Shown: positions 7,506 to 15,197 of the stretch, in pieces | Layout: each line of letters begins with the position of its first letter | Position numbering within the stretch: the first letter of the stretch is position 1 | DNA from: UBA1306 sp964396415 | GTDB lineage: Bacteria; Spirochaetota; Spirochaetia; Treponematales; Rectinemataceae | Length of the DNA: 34,829 nt | Direction: 5' to 3' | NCBI GenBank assembly: GCA_964396415.1 | Contig: CAYNFM010000032.1 | Coordinates: 1 to 34,829, forward strand | Program-made: the position numbers and the translations under genes | The notes under the pieces: model-generated | The model's database searches: none | What the model saw: only the letters and a program-made list of their open reading frames with translations | Told to the model about the DNA's origin: nothing

Positions 7506-8846
7506 TCATCCCTTGCGCCATGCCGAGGCGACGAAGCCTTTCTTGCGCCTCTGGCCCTGGAGACTCCAGCGAGCGGAGGCCTCGGGCCTTCGCTTCGCGA
7601 AGCGCGTCATCTCCGTCGGAGGGCAATGGACGAGATAGAGCCCGCCCGGCCGGAGAAGGCGGCCCGCGAGGTCCCAGGAAGAGTCCATCCAATCCCGATC
7701 GGGTACGATATCGGGGCTTTCGGCGATCAGGTCGAAGGACGCGGGGGGGAGTTCGCGGGCGTTCAACGCGTCGATAATTCCGTATTCGGGACGCGAACGT
7801 GCCGGGAGGGTGGCGAGGTTCATCCCAACCGCCCTGAGGGAAAGCAGGTCACGCGATGCGGCCGTTACGCGATTCAGGCCGAGCGAGCGCGCGGCCCAAA
7901 GCGCGAGATGCCCCGGTCCCGGTTCGACGAAAAACGCCTCCTTGAAGGCGATGCCCGCGAAGGCCGCGCTCGAGCGGACCCGGGCGGCCAGCTCGGCGGC
8001 GACCGAGCTGCCGTAGCCGGGCGTATCGAATTCCGGTAGGCCCCAAAAGCCCTTGGCACGGTAGCCGAGATCGGCGAGCCTGAAGCGCGCTTCGCCGCGG
8101 ACGTAAAACGAAAGCTCGTCTCCCTCGACCGGCGTTTCGTCCAAGCTCGCCGCCTCTGTATCTTCTTCCGGCCCGGCGCGCCGCTCGACGACGAAGGCCC
8201 GATGCATGCTTCCGCGGGCCGAGGTCACGGTGGCCAGTCCCGCGTCCGCGATCCAAGCCGCAGCCGCCTCTGCGAGCGGCTTGACGATGACGATGGCCGC
8301 CCGCCCGCCCGGAACGAGGAGGGGAAAGCCGCGTCTCCCCGATAAGCGGTCGAAGAAACGAGCGAGGACGGGCCCGCCGGCCTTAGCGGGCAGGTTGGAG
8401 AAGACGAATTCGAAGCCGCGCCTATCCTCGCCGCCATTTTCGTTGCCGTCGCCGAGAAGCCCCCATTCCACTCTGGGGCCGGGCCGGGCTTTCCTCTCCT
8501 CCCCCGTCTCGGGGTCCGTCCAGGCTGAGCTCCCTTTCAGCTTGTTGGCGACGCGGTTGCGCTCGGCGAAGGCGACCGCGAGGCTGTCCCTGTCCCTCAG
8601 CAGGACCTCGGCCCCCGGGAAAGCCTTGGCGGCGCAGAGTCCTATGACCCCCATCCCGCAGCCCTCGTCGAGGATTCGCCGAGCGGAGGCGAGGACCGGA
8701 TCGCGCGCCGCGACCTTGAGGAGGAGTCGCGTTCCGACATCGATGTCGAACGAGGAAAAGAGGGCATGGGAGAGGTCGAAGCGAAGCTCGACTCCGTTGA
8801 ATCTCAAGCCGACGCTCTTGTTTACGTAACCGGCGAGGTCCGTCAT
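7506..8846 (-). CDS. Class I SAM-dependent methyltransferase with two tandem RsmC-like (MTS) domains
   Basis: The 446-residue protein has two Rossmann methyltransferase modules. The first shows the RsmC/MTS lead-in FSSFDIDVGTRLLL, the SAM-binding loop ILDEGCGMGVIGL (58-70) and VFSNLPAKAGG (148-158) at the place of the catalytic NPPF motif. The second has an AFFVEPGPGHLALWAAR loop and FDLIAESPD, a degenerate motif IV. RsmC and RlmG rRNA guanine N2-methyltransferases also have two such modules, but there the N-terminal one is the degenerate copy. Here the N-terminal copy looks better preserved, so order of activity may be reversed. The substrate is probably rRNA or another nucleic acid, by family only. 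Its ATG immediately follows the stop of the diguanylate cyclase gene, implying translational coupling. Confidence 0.82.
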   Translation of the reverse strand: MTDLAGYVNKSVGLRFNGVELRFDLSHALFSSFDIDVGTRLLLKVAARDPVLASARRILDEGCGMGVIGLCAAKAFPGAEVLLRDRDSLAVAFAERNRVANKLKGSSAWTDPETGEERKARPGPRVEWGLLGDGNENGGEDRRGFEFVFSNLPAKAGGPVLARFFDRLSGRRGFPLLVPGGRAAIVIVKPLAEAAAAWIADAGLATVTSARGSMHRAFVVERRAGPEEDTEAASLDETPVEGDELSFYVRGEARFRLADLGYRAKGFWGLPEFDTPGYGSSVAAELAARVRSSAAFAGIAFKEAFFVEPGPGHLALWAARSLGLNRVTAASRDLLSLRAVGMNLATLPARSRPEYGIIDALNARELPPASFDLIAESPDIVPDRDWMDSSWDLAGRLLRPGGLYLVHCPPTEMTRFAKRRPEASARWSLQGQRRKKGFVASAWRKG

Positions 8847-10460
8847 CTACTTCTCCGTCCCGCCGTATCCCACCACCCTGTTGCGGCCGGCCTCCTTGGC
8901 ATGGTAGAGGGCCCGGTCCGCGTTTCGCACGAATTCGTAGGGGCCATAGCCTTCGGCGACCATGCGTACCCAGCCGAGGCTGACGGTGACGCGTACCAGC
9001 TCGTCCTCCGAGACGAAAGCGCTTTCCTCCACGCTCTTTCGGATCCGCTCGCAGAAAGTCCGGACCTCCTCGTCGTCGCGAGCGTCCAGTATCACCGAGA
9101 ACTCTTCTCCGCCGTAGCGTCCGGCTATGTCCCCGCCGCGGACCGAATCCTCGAGGATCCTCGCTATCCCGCGCAACGCTTCGTCCCCCGCGAGATGGCC
9201 GAAATCGTCGTTGACTTTCTTGAAGTAATCGATGTCGAGCATGACGAAAGCCACCTTACCCTCCGTTCGGCGCTTTCGACGAATCTCGAGGTCGAGGAAC
9301 TCCTCGATGCGGGCATGATTGTATAGGCCCGTAAGGCTATCCCTCGCGGCGTTATCTTTTAATTCCTTCTCGCGCTCCCGGACGGCGGAGACCATTCGAT
9401 TGAAGAACTCCACGAGCTGATCCAGTTCCGTGCCCGTGCGGATATCCAGCGGCTCGAATTCCTTTTCGCGTATGACGCCGTCTACGGCATCCACCAAAGC
9501 CCGGATAGGGGCGACGAGCCGGAGGCTGAGGAAGGCGGCGACGACGACGATGACGGCCATCATTACGAGGAAAAACAGCAAACCCGAGGCCAACATGGAA
9601 CTTATGGGCCTCAAGGCCTGGCTTCGCGACAGTTCGACCACCAGGCCGAGATCGAGGGGCTCGAGACGCGCATAGGAACCGAGGACCGGCGAACCGTCGT
9701 AACCCGAGTACTGCGCCGAGCCCTCGCGCCCGGACTTCAGCGCCTCGACCGCGAAGTTGTCCAAGGGCGCTCCGATAGCATCGGCGCCCAGCTGCTTGTA
9801 GCGTCGCAGGAATTCCGACGAGATCGGATGTCCCTCCCCGTCCACGAGATAGGCGGCCCCCTGGTTCCCTAATCTCACCTCGTCGACAAGGGCCACTATG
9901 GCCTCGAGGTGCAGGAAGCCCACGACGACGGAAGGTCCCCTCGCGCCGACCCTGATCGGCGCCGCTACGGCGATCTCCGCCGCGCCGCTCTCCCTGCCGC
10001 GGATGAAGCCGCTCACGAAGACCTTCCCCGAAGCCGCAGCCTTGAAGTAATCGCGGTCGGCTATGCTGACATTGCGATCGGCCAGGCTCTCCCTGGTTGC
10101 GATCACCCTCCCGTCCGGGTCGGCGATGAGCGCGTCGTCGAAGACCGTCTCGACGGTCAAGAACAGTGAAAGGCGCGCAAGAGCCCTCGAGGGCGCGAGG
10201 ACTTCCGGCCCGACAAACTCGAGGCTCCGCGCGAAGTATTGAACGTCGTCCACCCGCTCCGAAAGCCAATCGACGATTCGCGATCGCAGCTCCTCGCGAT
10301 AGGCGGTAGTAAGCTCGAGCTGTCGCGCGATGATCGCGTTGCCGATGCCGAGTATTATCGCTAGGCTCGCGGCGCCGAAAAACACGACCGCCGTGCAGAA
10401 GAGCGCGAAGAACTGGCGACGAAAGATGCCACCCGAGTATAGCCTGGGCCTCATTGGCAT
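8847..10460 (-). CDS. Membrane-bound diguanylate cyclase: dCache, HAMP and GGDEF domains
   Basis: The protein makes the second messenger c-di-GMP from two GTP in response to an extracellular signal. It has an N-terminal transmembrane helix (FFALFCTAVVFFGAASLAII), a large periplasmic double Cache domain (with VETVFDDALIADPDGRVIATRE and ADRDYFKAAASGK), a second helix (LLFFLVMMAVIVVVAAFL), a HAMP linker and a C-terminal GGDEF domain starting DSLTGLYNHA. The active-site loop is RYGGEEF (GGEEF at 450-454 from this start) and an intact inhibitory RxxD site (RGGD) lies five residues before it, so product feedback inhibition is expected. I chose ATG 10460; an in-frame TTG at 10505 would add 15 Arg-rich residues. 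The gene lies 3' of cheW and its stop abuts the methyltransferase start. Confidence 0.93.
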   Translation of the reverse strand: MPMRPRLYSGGIFRRQFFALFCTAVVFFGAASLAIILGIGNAIIARQLELTTAYREELRSRIVDWLSERVDDVQYFARSLEFVGPEVLAPSRALARLSLFLTVETVFDDALIADPDGRVIATRESLADRNVSIADRDYFKAAASGKVFVSGFIRGRESGAAEIAVAAPIRVGARGPSVVVGFLHLEAIVALVDEVRLGNQGAAYLVDGEGHPISSEFLRRYKQLGADAIGAPLDNFAVEALKSGREGSAQYSGYDGSPVLGSYARLEPLDLGLVVELSRSQALRPISSMLASGLLFFLVMMAVIVVVAAFLSLRLVAPIRALVDAVDGVIREKEFEPLDIRTGTELDQLVEFFNRMVSAVREREKELKDNAARDSLTGLYNHARIEEFLDLEIRRKRRTEGKVAFVMLDIDYFKKVNDDFGHLAGDEALRGIARILEDSVRGGDIAGRYGGEEFSVILDARDDEEVRTFCERIRKSVEESAFVSEDELVRVTVSLGWVRMVAEGYGPYEFVRNADRALYHAKEAGRNRVVGYGGTEK

Positions 10461-10565
10461 GCGGGTCCATACCCGGCCGATCCCGCGAAAGGAGGACCGA
10501 AGCAAAGCTTCGAACGAAATCTAACGAGGCGTTTTGTATGAACCCTCTTGCGAATCAACGCGGCT

Positions 10566-11066
10566 TCAGGCGTTTACCGTCTCGGCGGGCGCCGCTTCGC
10601 CCGCCGCGAGGAAGTCGATCTCCTCGGCGTTGAAGATCCGGTCTATATCGAGGATAATAATGAATAGGTCATCCTTCTTCCCGACTCCTTTGATAAACTC
10701 GGCGGCGAGACGCGTACCGAAGCGGGGCGCGGGTTCGATCGCCTTTTCGTCTATCTCTACGACCTCATGGACTGAATCCGCCAAGGCGCCGACGACAACA
10801 TTGCCGTCCTGGCCCTCCACTTCCATCACGATGATACTCGTATCCTTGGTGACGGGAGTCTCGGGAAGGCCGAATTTCAGCCTGAGATCGATGACGGGCA
10901 CTCCTGCGCCCCGGAGGTTGATGATCCCTTTCATGAAGTCCGCGGTACGCGGAAGCCTCGTGATCTTCGTATGCTCGAGAACTTCACGCACTTTGGCCAC
11001 GCCTATGGCGTACTGCTCTTCGTCCAAGGTAAAAGTCAAGAATTGATTGGCATTCGAGGCTTCCAT
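10566..11066 (-). CDS. cheW: Chemotaxis coupling protein CheW
   Basis: CheW bridges chemoreceptors and the CheA kinase at the cell pole. The 166-residue translation shows the family landmarks: FTLDEEQYAIGVAKVREVLE near the N-terminus, the receptor-binding segment KGIINLRGAGVPVIDLRLKFGL (the conserved NLRG at about 50) and GALADSVHEVVEID. A short acidic/alanine tail follows the core. The ATG at 11066 has AAGGGGGAT four bases upstream. The gene has its own predicted promoter and is followed by a diguanylate cyclase in the same orientation, which may tie chemotaxis and c-di-GMP signalling together. No cheA, receptor or cheY lies in the window, so this may be an extra CheW copy. Confidence 0.95.
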   Translation of the reverse strand: MEASNANQFLTFTLDEEQYAIGVAKVREVLEHTKITRLPRTADFMKGIINLRGAGVPVIDLRLKFGLPETPVTKDTSIIVMEVEGQDGNVVVGALADSVHEVVEIDEKAIEPAPRFGTRLAAEFIKGVGKKDDLFIIILDIDRIFNAEEIDFLAAGEAAPAETVNA

Positions 11067-11084
11067 TTTATCCCCCTTACCGAT

Positions 11085-11113
11085 ATTGTGGTGTGAACGG
11101 CCGTTACAGTCAA
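11085..11113 (-). promoter_or_regulatory. Predicted cheW promoter with a palindrome in the spacer
   Basis: TTGACT (11108-11113) and CACAAT (11085-11090) lie 17 bp apart on the minus strand, 18 bases before the cheW ATG. The spacer contains the perfect 10-bp palindrome AACGGCCGTT (11096-11105), flanked by TGT and ACA arms offset by one base. This position suits a repressor site. Confidence 0.45.
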
Positions 11114-11159
11114 ATGCCGAACGACTATTGGCTCAGGCGCCATTATTCGCGGCACGCCA

Positions 11160-12119
11160 TTACTGGTGGCGAAGGGCCAGACCCGCGTTTCTCTTCAATG
11201 CATCTTTCGAAATCCATTTCATACCCAGGACCGTTCCCTTGAGCGCGGCACATATCTCCGCTTCCTGAGCGGAAACGAGCCATGAGGCAGGCAGGCCGGG
11301 GCCCAAGTGGCCGCGAAACGTCCAGGCCGAGGCATCGGGCGAAAAGCGCGGGCAAGCTTCCTGACAGCTGTCGCAGCCGTAGAGTCTGTCCCCCCAAGCC
11401 GCCTCGATCTCCGGGGGCAGGGCTCCGGGTACCGAGCTCCAATGCTGGATGCAACGTTCCCTGGCGAAGCCGCCTTCGCCATCGAGGGCTCCAGTTGGAC
11501 AGGCCGCGGCGCAGGCTCCGCAGTTCTCGCATGCAGGATGCAACGGCGGAGCGGTCCGGCTCGAGGCCGAGAGCTTGGGCGTCGGCGATTGCGATACTCG
11601 GGCCGGGGAAAGGAGCACACCGAGAACCGCGGCGCTTCCCGCGGTCGGCAGCATGACCAGACCATGCCGTCCGGGTCTTCCCAAGCCCGCCTCCAGGGCG
11701 AGCCGCTTTTCTGGAAGGGCGGAATTGACGAAATAGCGCCATTCGCGAGCCGGCCCCGGGTCCCTGCCCTCGTCCCGCAGTCGCTGCCTGATCCGCGACG
11801 AAGCGTCCTTGAGTCTCGCGGCAAGCTCGCCATACCAATCGGCGCGGGCGAAACGAGCCAGACGCGCTAAAGGTCCCGGATATTCAGCGAGGGAAGACTG
11901 CAAGGCCGATGGCGGGGAAAAATCCCTTCCTTCGCAATAGGCTAGAGCCACGGCTATCGCGCAAACGGGACCATCGATGCCGAGGCGCGGGAGAAACCCG
12001 GCCGGCGTCAGAGAAAAGGCCTCATGCAAGGATTCCTCGCCCACCAGGCCAAAAGAGCTTATCCCGGACTCGCGAAAGGAAATCTCGAAAATAGCCGGGT
12101 CGATCACCAAGGCCGGCCT
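11160..12119 (-). CDS. queG: Epoxyqueuosine reductase QueG (5' end at assembly gap)
   Basis: QueG is a cobalamin and iron-sulfur enzyme that reduces epoxyqueuosine to queuosine in the anticodon of tRNAs for Tyr, His, Asn and Asp. The translation has the two 4Fe-4S cluster motifs CENCGACAAACPTGAL and YGCDSCQEACPRF, the preceding catalytic-domain stretch PLHPAC, and the N-terminal RARDWYGELAARL-like region (ADWYGELAARLKDASSRI). The frame runs into the run of N. If the two contig ends are collapsed, an in-frame TAG lies just upstream and the only starts are TTG 12110 or GTG 12107, giving about 316 residues, close to short QueG forms without HEAT repeats. No strong ribosome site precedes either, so the 5' end is uncertain. 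Confidence 0.88.
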   Translation of the reverse strand, partial: RPALVIDPAIFEISFRESGISSFGLVGEESLHEAFSLTPAGFLPRLGIDGPVCAIAVALAYCEGRDFSPPSALQSSLAEYPGPLARLARFARADWYGELAARLKDASSRIRQRLRDEGRDPGPAREWRYFVNSALPEKRLALEAGLGRPGRHGLVMLPTAGSAAVLGVLLSPARVSQSPTPKLSASSRTAPPLHPACENCGACAAACPTGALDGEGGFARERCIQHWSSVPGALPPEIEAAWGDRLYGCDSCQEACPRFSPDASAWTFRGHLGPGLPASWLVSAQEAEICAALKGTVLGMKWISKDALKRNAGLALRHQ

Positions 12120-12274
12120 NNNNNNNNNNNNNNNNNNNNNNNNNNNNNNNNNNNNNNNNNNNNNNNNNNNNNNNNNNNNNNNNNNNNNNNNNNNNNNNNN
12201 NNNNNNNNNNNNNNNNNNNCGGACTCGCGAAAGGAAATCTCGAAAATAGCCGGGTCGATCACCAAGGCCGGCCT
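12065..12274. repeat. Exact 55-bp duplication flanking the N run (contig-end overlap)
   Basis: Bases 12065-12119 and 12220-12274 are identical over 55 bp and abut the two ends of the N run. This is what two unmerged contigs of a k=55 de Bruijn assembly look like. It is best read as one biological copy, not a genomic duplication. Confidence 0.85.
12120..12219. other. Assembly gap of 100 N
   Basis: Exactly 100 undetermined bases, the conventional size for a scaffold join of unknown length. It interrupts the 5' end of queG. The identical 55-bp ends suggest little or no sequence is actually missing. Confidence 0.97.
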
Positions 12275-12292
12275 GTGGCAAACGTTGCCCTG

Positions 12293-12327
12293 GGCCTTCG
12301 GCTGACGCTTGCGCTAGGCCTTCGGCT
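12293..12327. repeat. Short direct repeat GGCCTTCGGCT, two copies
   Basis: GGCCTTCGGCT occurs at 12293-12303 and 12317-12327, 24 bp apart, with CGCTTGCG between. Each unit can fold as a tiny GCC/GGC hairpin. It covers the end of the cNMP-binding protein gene and lies 20 bp from the contig junction. Such motifs are often dispersed in a genome and could explain why assembly broke here. Confidence 0.4.
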
Positions 12328-13558
12328 AACGGGCGAGCTGAGCATCCTTTCTCGCCTTCTCGATCTTCTGCATATGGCGGTAGTAGGTAGTTTGCTTCTC
12401 GATCTCGGCGACGTCCATGGCCATTATCTTGTTTTCCACGAGTCGGATCTTGTTGTTCTCGAGGAGTTTATGCAACACGAGGGTACCCTCGTTCATGGGA
12501 AGGCCCACCATCCCGATGAGTTCCTTGGGCCCGAAGTCGAAGCCGTAGGATGAATTGGGCTTGAGCGGTACCCGGTTCTTCTCGAGCTGAATGAGGAGAG
12601 CGTCGTAGAGACGACCCAAGGGATCCGAAAGCAGAGTGTTGGCGAGCTGCTTGTATATGAACCAGATGCGTTCCGCCAGAAGAGTCGTAAGCCGCGTGAC
12701 TATCTGGGCCTGAGACTGCACCATCCGCTCGAAATTGGCCTTGTTGACCGCGAGAAGATAGGCATCCTCGAAGGCGACCGCGTTGGCGGAACGCGGTTTG
12801 TTCTCGAGAAGGGCCATCTCGCCGAAGATGTCGCCTACTTTGAGTACTGCCAGGAGGACTTCGCTGTTATCGACGATCTTCGTTATCTTTACCGAGCCCT
12901 TTTGAATTATATATAGTTCCGAGCCCGGCATGCCTTCCGTAAAGACCATCGTATCCTTGGGATAGAAGCGATTGAACTCCTCGGTGGACCCATCGAGGTA
13001 GACCGCCTTGGAGTACGGCTTTATCTTGGTCAGCCGCTCCTTCGCCACCTCCACATGGGCGCCGTGCGGGCAATGCTTGAGATATTGATAATACGCGTAA
13101 AAAGCCTGGTTGTATTGGCTCTGCTTGGCATAATACTCGGCGACGCGGAAGAGATGGGAGGGGTCGGCCTCCGCAGTATTCTTAAGCGTCAGTCTGGTGA
13201 GAGCCTCGTCGAGGTAGCGCATGCGTTTCGAGAAGGCCATGATGATCTTCATCGCGACCGGAGTATTCTTCTCTATAAGAGGCCCATATTGATCCCTATG
13301 AACGGATATGAGCGTACAGTCGGTCACCGCCTGCGCAGTCTCGATATGGCTGTGGTTGGACATGGTGGAGACGACGCCGAAAGAGTCGCCGGGGCCGAGG
13401 ACGTTACCACCCTCTTCCTCGACCACTTCGACTTCCTTCGCGATGCGCACCTTGCCCGATCGTATAATGAAGAAGCGGTCAGCGTTCTGCTTCCCCTCCA
13501 CGATGATATATGAGTCCTTTTTGAAGTTGACGAACGAGAGCTGGAGCGGACTATCCAT
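12326..13558 (-). CDS. Protein with two cyclic-nucleotide-binding domains and a C-terminal winged-helix-like region
   Basis: The 410-residue protein has a cNMP-binding fold at residues 8-115 (FKKDSYIIVEGKQNADRFFIIRSGKVRI) and another at 195-300 (FYPKDTMVFTEGMPGSELYIIQKGSVKI). The second contains FGEMALLENKPRSANAVA, a complete phosphate-binding cassette with the Glu and Arg that hold cAMP or cGMP. The first has FGVVSTMSNHSHIETAQA, lacking both, so only domain 2 is likely to bind a nucleotide. Between them lies a TPR-like helical stretch (ADPSHLFRVAEYYAKQSQYNQAFYAYYQYLKH). The C-terminus resembles a Crp-type helix-turn-helix (FGPKELIGMVGLPMNEGTLVLHKLLENNKI). It probably regulates transcription in response to cNMP; this layout is common in spirochaetes. 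It has its own promoter and AGGAAA before the ATG. Confidence 0.85.
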   Translation of the reverse strand: MDSPLQLSFVNFKKDSYIIVEGKQNADRFFIIRSGKVRIAKEVEVVEEEGGNVLGPGDSFGVVSTMSNHSHIETAQAVTDCTLISVHRDQYGPLIEKNTPVAMKIIMAFSKRMRYLDEALTRLTLKNTAEADPSHLFRVAEYYAKQSQYNQAFYAYYQYLKHCPHGAHVEVAKERLTKIKPYSKAVYLDGSTEEFNRFYPKDTMVFTEGMPGSELYIIQKGSVKITKIVDNSEVLLAVLKVGDIFGEMALLENKPRSANAVAFEDAYLLAVNKANFERMVQSQAQIVTRLTTLLAERIWFIYKQLANTLLSDPLGRLYDALLIQLEKNRVPLKPNSSYGFDFGPKELIGMVGLPMNEGTLVLHKLLENNKIRLVENKIMAMDVAEIEKQTTYYRHMQKIEKARKDAQLAR

Positions 13559-13597
13559 CGTGTTTCCTGGCAGTTCCTCGGTGGCCGACTTAGACTA

Positions 13598-13627
13598 AGT
13601 ATAGAATCGGCCTCTACGCGCTGTCAA
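13598..13627 (-). promoter_or_regulatory. Sigma-70 promoter of the cNMP-binding protein gene
   Basis: A perfect -35 TTGACA (13622-13627) and -10 TATACT (13598-13603) are separated by 18 bp on the minus strand, about 40 bp before the ATG. It is among the best consensus promoters in the window. Confidence 0.7.
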
Positions 13628-13655
13628 TTAAAGGTTCAGTTACGAAATCGCTAAG

Positions 13656-13733
13656 TTACAAGATATCGCGAAAGAGCCGGTTCGCCGTGGAGAAATTCAT
13701 AAAGAAATAGACTATTGAGAGGGGAATATTCAT
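13656..13733 (-). CDS. Possible 25-residue hydrophobic peptide between glyA and the cNMP-binding gene
   Basis: The minus-strand ORF from ATG 13733 encodes 25 residues beginning MNIPLSIVYFFMNF, followed by a polar basic end. GGGAGG precedes the ATG by five bases, a strong ribosome site unusual for chance. The surrounding 273 bp are AT-rich and otherwise hold only the downstream promoter. There is no homology evidence that I can offer. It could equally be a chance ORF in a glyA 3' untranslated region. Confidence 0.25.
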   Translation of the reverse strand: MNIPLSIVYFFMNFSTANRLFRDIL

Positions 13734-13831
13734 CGAAACCTCCCTTTTGCCTTGCAAATTCCATCCTTACTCACCAGCTCCATGGTCTCCGTAGTGCGAT
13801 CATTCCATATATGTCTTTCCTATCGAGTAAA

Positions 13832-15115
13832 TTACGGCAATGGGAAAGCTGCGCTCAGCTTCAAAACCCCCTCTTTGACCCCGGCGATGACCTTGGGCTC
13901 TCCCCTAGCCTTCAGGATATCCATGATAAAGCCGGCGATCCTTTCCATCTCCGCCGCACCCATGCCCCGCGTCGTCAGGGCCGGAGTACCGACGCGAATG
14001 CCCGAAGTAACGAAGGGACTCTTCTGGTCGAAGGGGATGCCGTTCTTGTTTACAGTGATGTTGGCCTCGTCGAGCCATTTTTCGCCTTCCTTCCCGCTTA
14101 TCCCGAGATCGGTCAAGTCGACGAGCATCAGGTGGTTGTCGGTGCCGCCGGACACGATACGCGCGCCTCCGGCCGTAAGGGCGGCCGCCATGGCCTTGGC
14201 GTTCTTTACTACGTTCTGCATATAGGTCTTGAATTCGGGCGCCTGGGCTTCCTTGAGAGCCACGGCCTTTGCCGCGATAACGTGCATAAGCGGCCCGCCT
14301 TGAATTCCCGGCATTACCGAGCCGTCGATAAGCTCGGACCAAAGCTTGGGCCTGTCGCCTTTGGGAGTCATGACTCCGATGCTGTTTTCCCCGTCGGCTC
14401 CGACAAAAATCATGCCTCCGCGAGGTCCGCGAAGAGTCTTATGGGTAGTGGTAGTCGTGAAATGGGCGAGCTTGATGGGACTCGGATGCAATCCGGTCGC
14501 CACGAGCCCCGCGATATGCGCCATGTCGACCATGAGGAAGGCTCCCACCTCGTCGGCAACCTCCCTGAAGCGCTTGAAGTCGATTATGCGCGAATATGCC
14601 GATGCGCCCGCGACTATGATCTTGGGCTTGGCCTCGCGCGCCACTCGGGCCAGCTCCTCGTAATCTATCGTCTCGGTATCTCTGTTCACGCCGTAGGAAA
14701 CGATATTGTAGAGGCGCCCTGAAAAGGAAACCGGCGATCCATGGGTGAGATGCCCGCCGTGCGAAAGATTCATCCCCAGGATGGTATCGCCCGGCTTGAT
14801 GACGGCAAAATAGACACCCATGTTGGCCTGGCTTCCCGAGTGGGGCTGGGCGTTCGCGTGATCGGAGCCGAAAAGGGCCTTCGCCCTCTCGCGGGCCAGG
14901 TTTTCGGCCATGTCGACGAATTGACAACCGCCATAATAGCGTTTACCCGGGTAACCCTCGGCGTATTTGTTCGTGAGGACGGAGCCTGCGGCCTCCATCA
15001 CGGCGCGCGAGCAATAGTTCTCGCTGGCGATAAGCTCCAGATTGTCGCTTTGCCTCGCGGATTCGAGCCGCATCGCTTCGAAAAGCTCGGGATCTTTCTG
15101 CTGAATGAGGGACAT
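13832..15115 (-). CDS. glyA: Serine hydroxymethyltransferase
   Basis: GlyA is the PLP enzyme that interconverts serine and glycine while loading tetrahydrofolate with a one-carbon unit. The 427-residue translation has the N-terminal LIASENYCSRAVMEAAGS, KYAEGYPGKRYYGGC, QPHSGSQANMGVYFA, and the PLP lysine motif TTTTTHKTLRGPRGG (Lys226). FVTSGIRVGTPALTTRGM near the C-terminus is also diagnostic. Length is normal (about 415-430). AGGAGG lies five bases before the ATG at 15115. It follows the sigma-factor operon on the same strand after an 82-bp gap in which I see no terminator or good promoter. Confidence 0.98.
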   Translation of the reverse strand: MSLIQQKDPELFEAMRLESARQSDNLELIASENYCSRAVMEAAGSVLTNKYAEGYPGKRYYGGCQFVDMAENLARERAKALFGSDHANAQPHSGSQANMGVYFAVIKPGDTILGMNLSHGGHLTHGSPVSFSGRLYNIVSYGVNRDTETIDYEELARVAREAKPKIIVAGASAYSRIIDFKRFREVADEVGAFLMVDMAHIAGLVATGLHPSPIKLAHFTTTTTHKTLRGPRGGMIFVGADGENSIGVMTPKGDRPKLWSELIDGSVMPGIQGGPLMHVIAAKAVALKEAQAPEFKTYMQNVVKNAKAMAAALTAGGARIVSGGTDNHLMLVDLTDLGISGKEGEKWLDEANITVNKNGIPFDQKSPFVTSGIRVGTPALTTRGMGAAEMERIAGFIMDILKARGEPKVIAGVKEGVLKLSAAFPLP

Positions 15116-15197
15116 CGGGGCCTCCTATCGGGCTTTGCCGGGTGGAAGGATGCGGCATGATACCGGAAAAGGGGGCGTCGCCTCAATGACTTTCGGC

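Noticed and set aside
10461..10505. TTG-initiated extension of the diguanylate cyclase and the hairpin CGAAGC-aaa-GCTTCG at 10498-10512
   Set aside because: No ribosome site supports the TTG and the hairpin has no U-tract; kept only as an alternative start.
12065..12274. Genuine tandem duplication of 55 bp
   Set aside because: The copies are identical, end exactly at the N run and equal a common assembly k-mer length.
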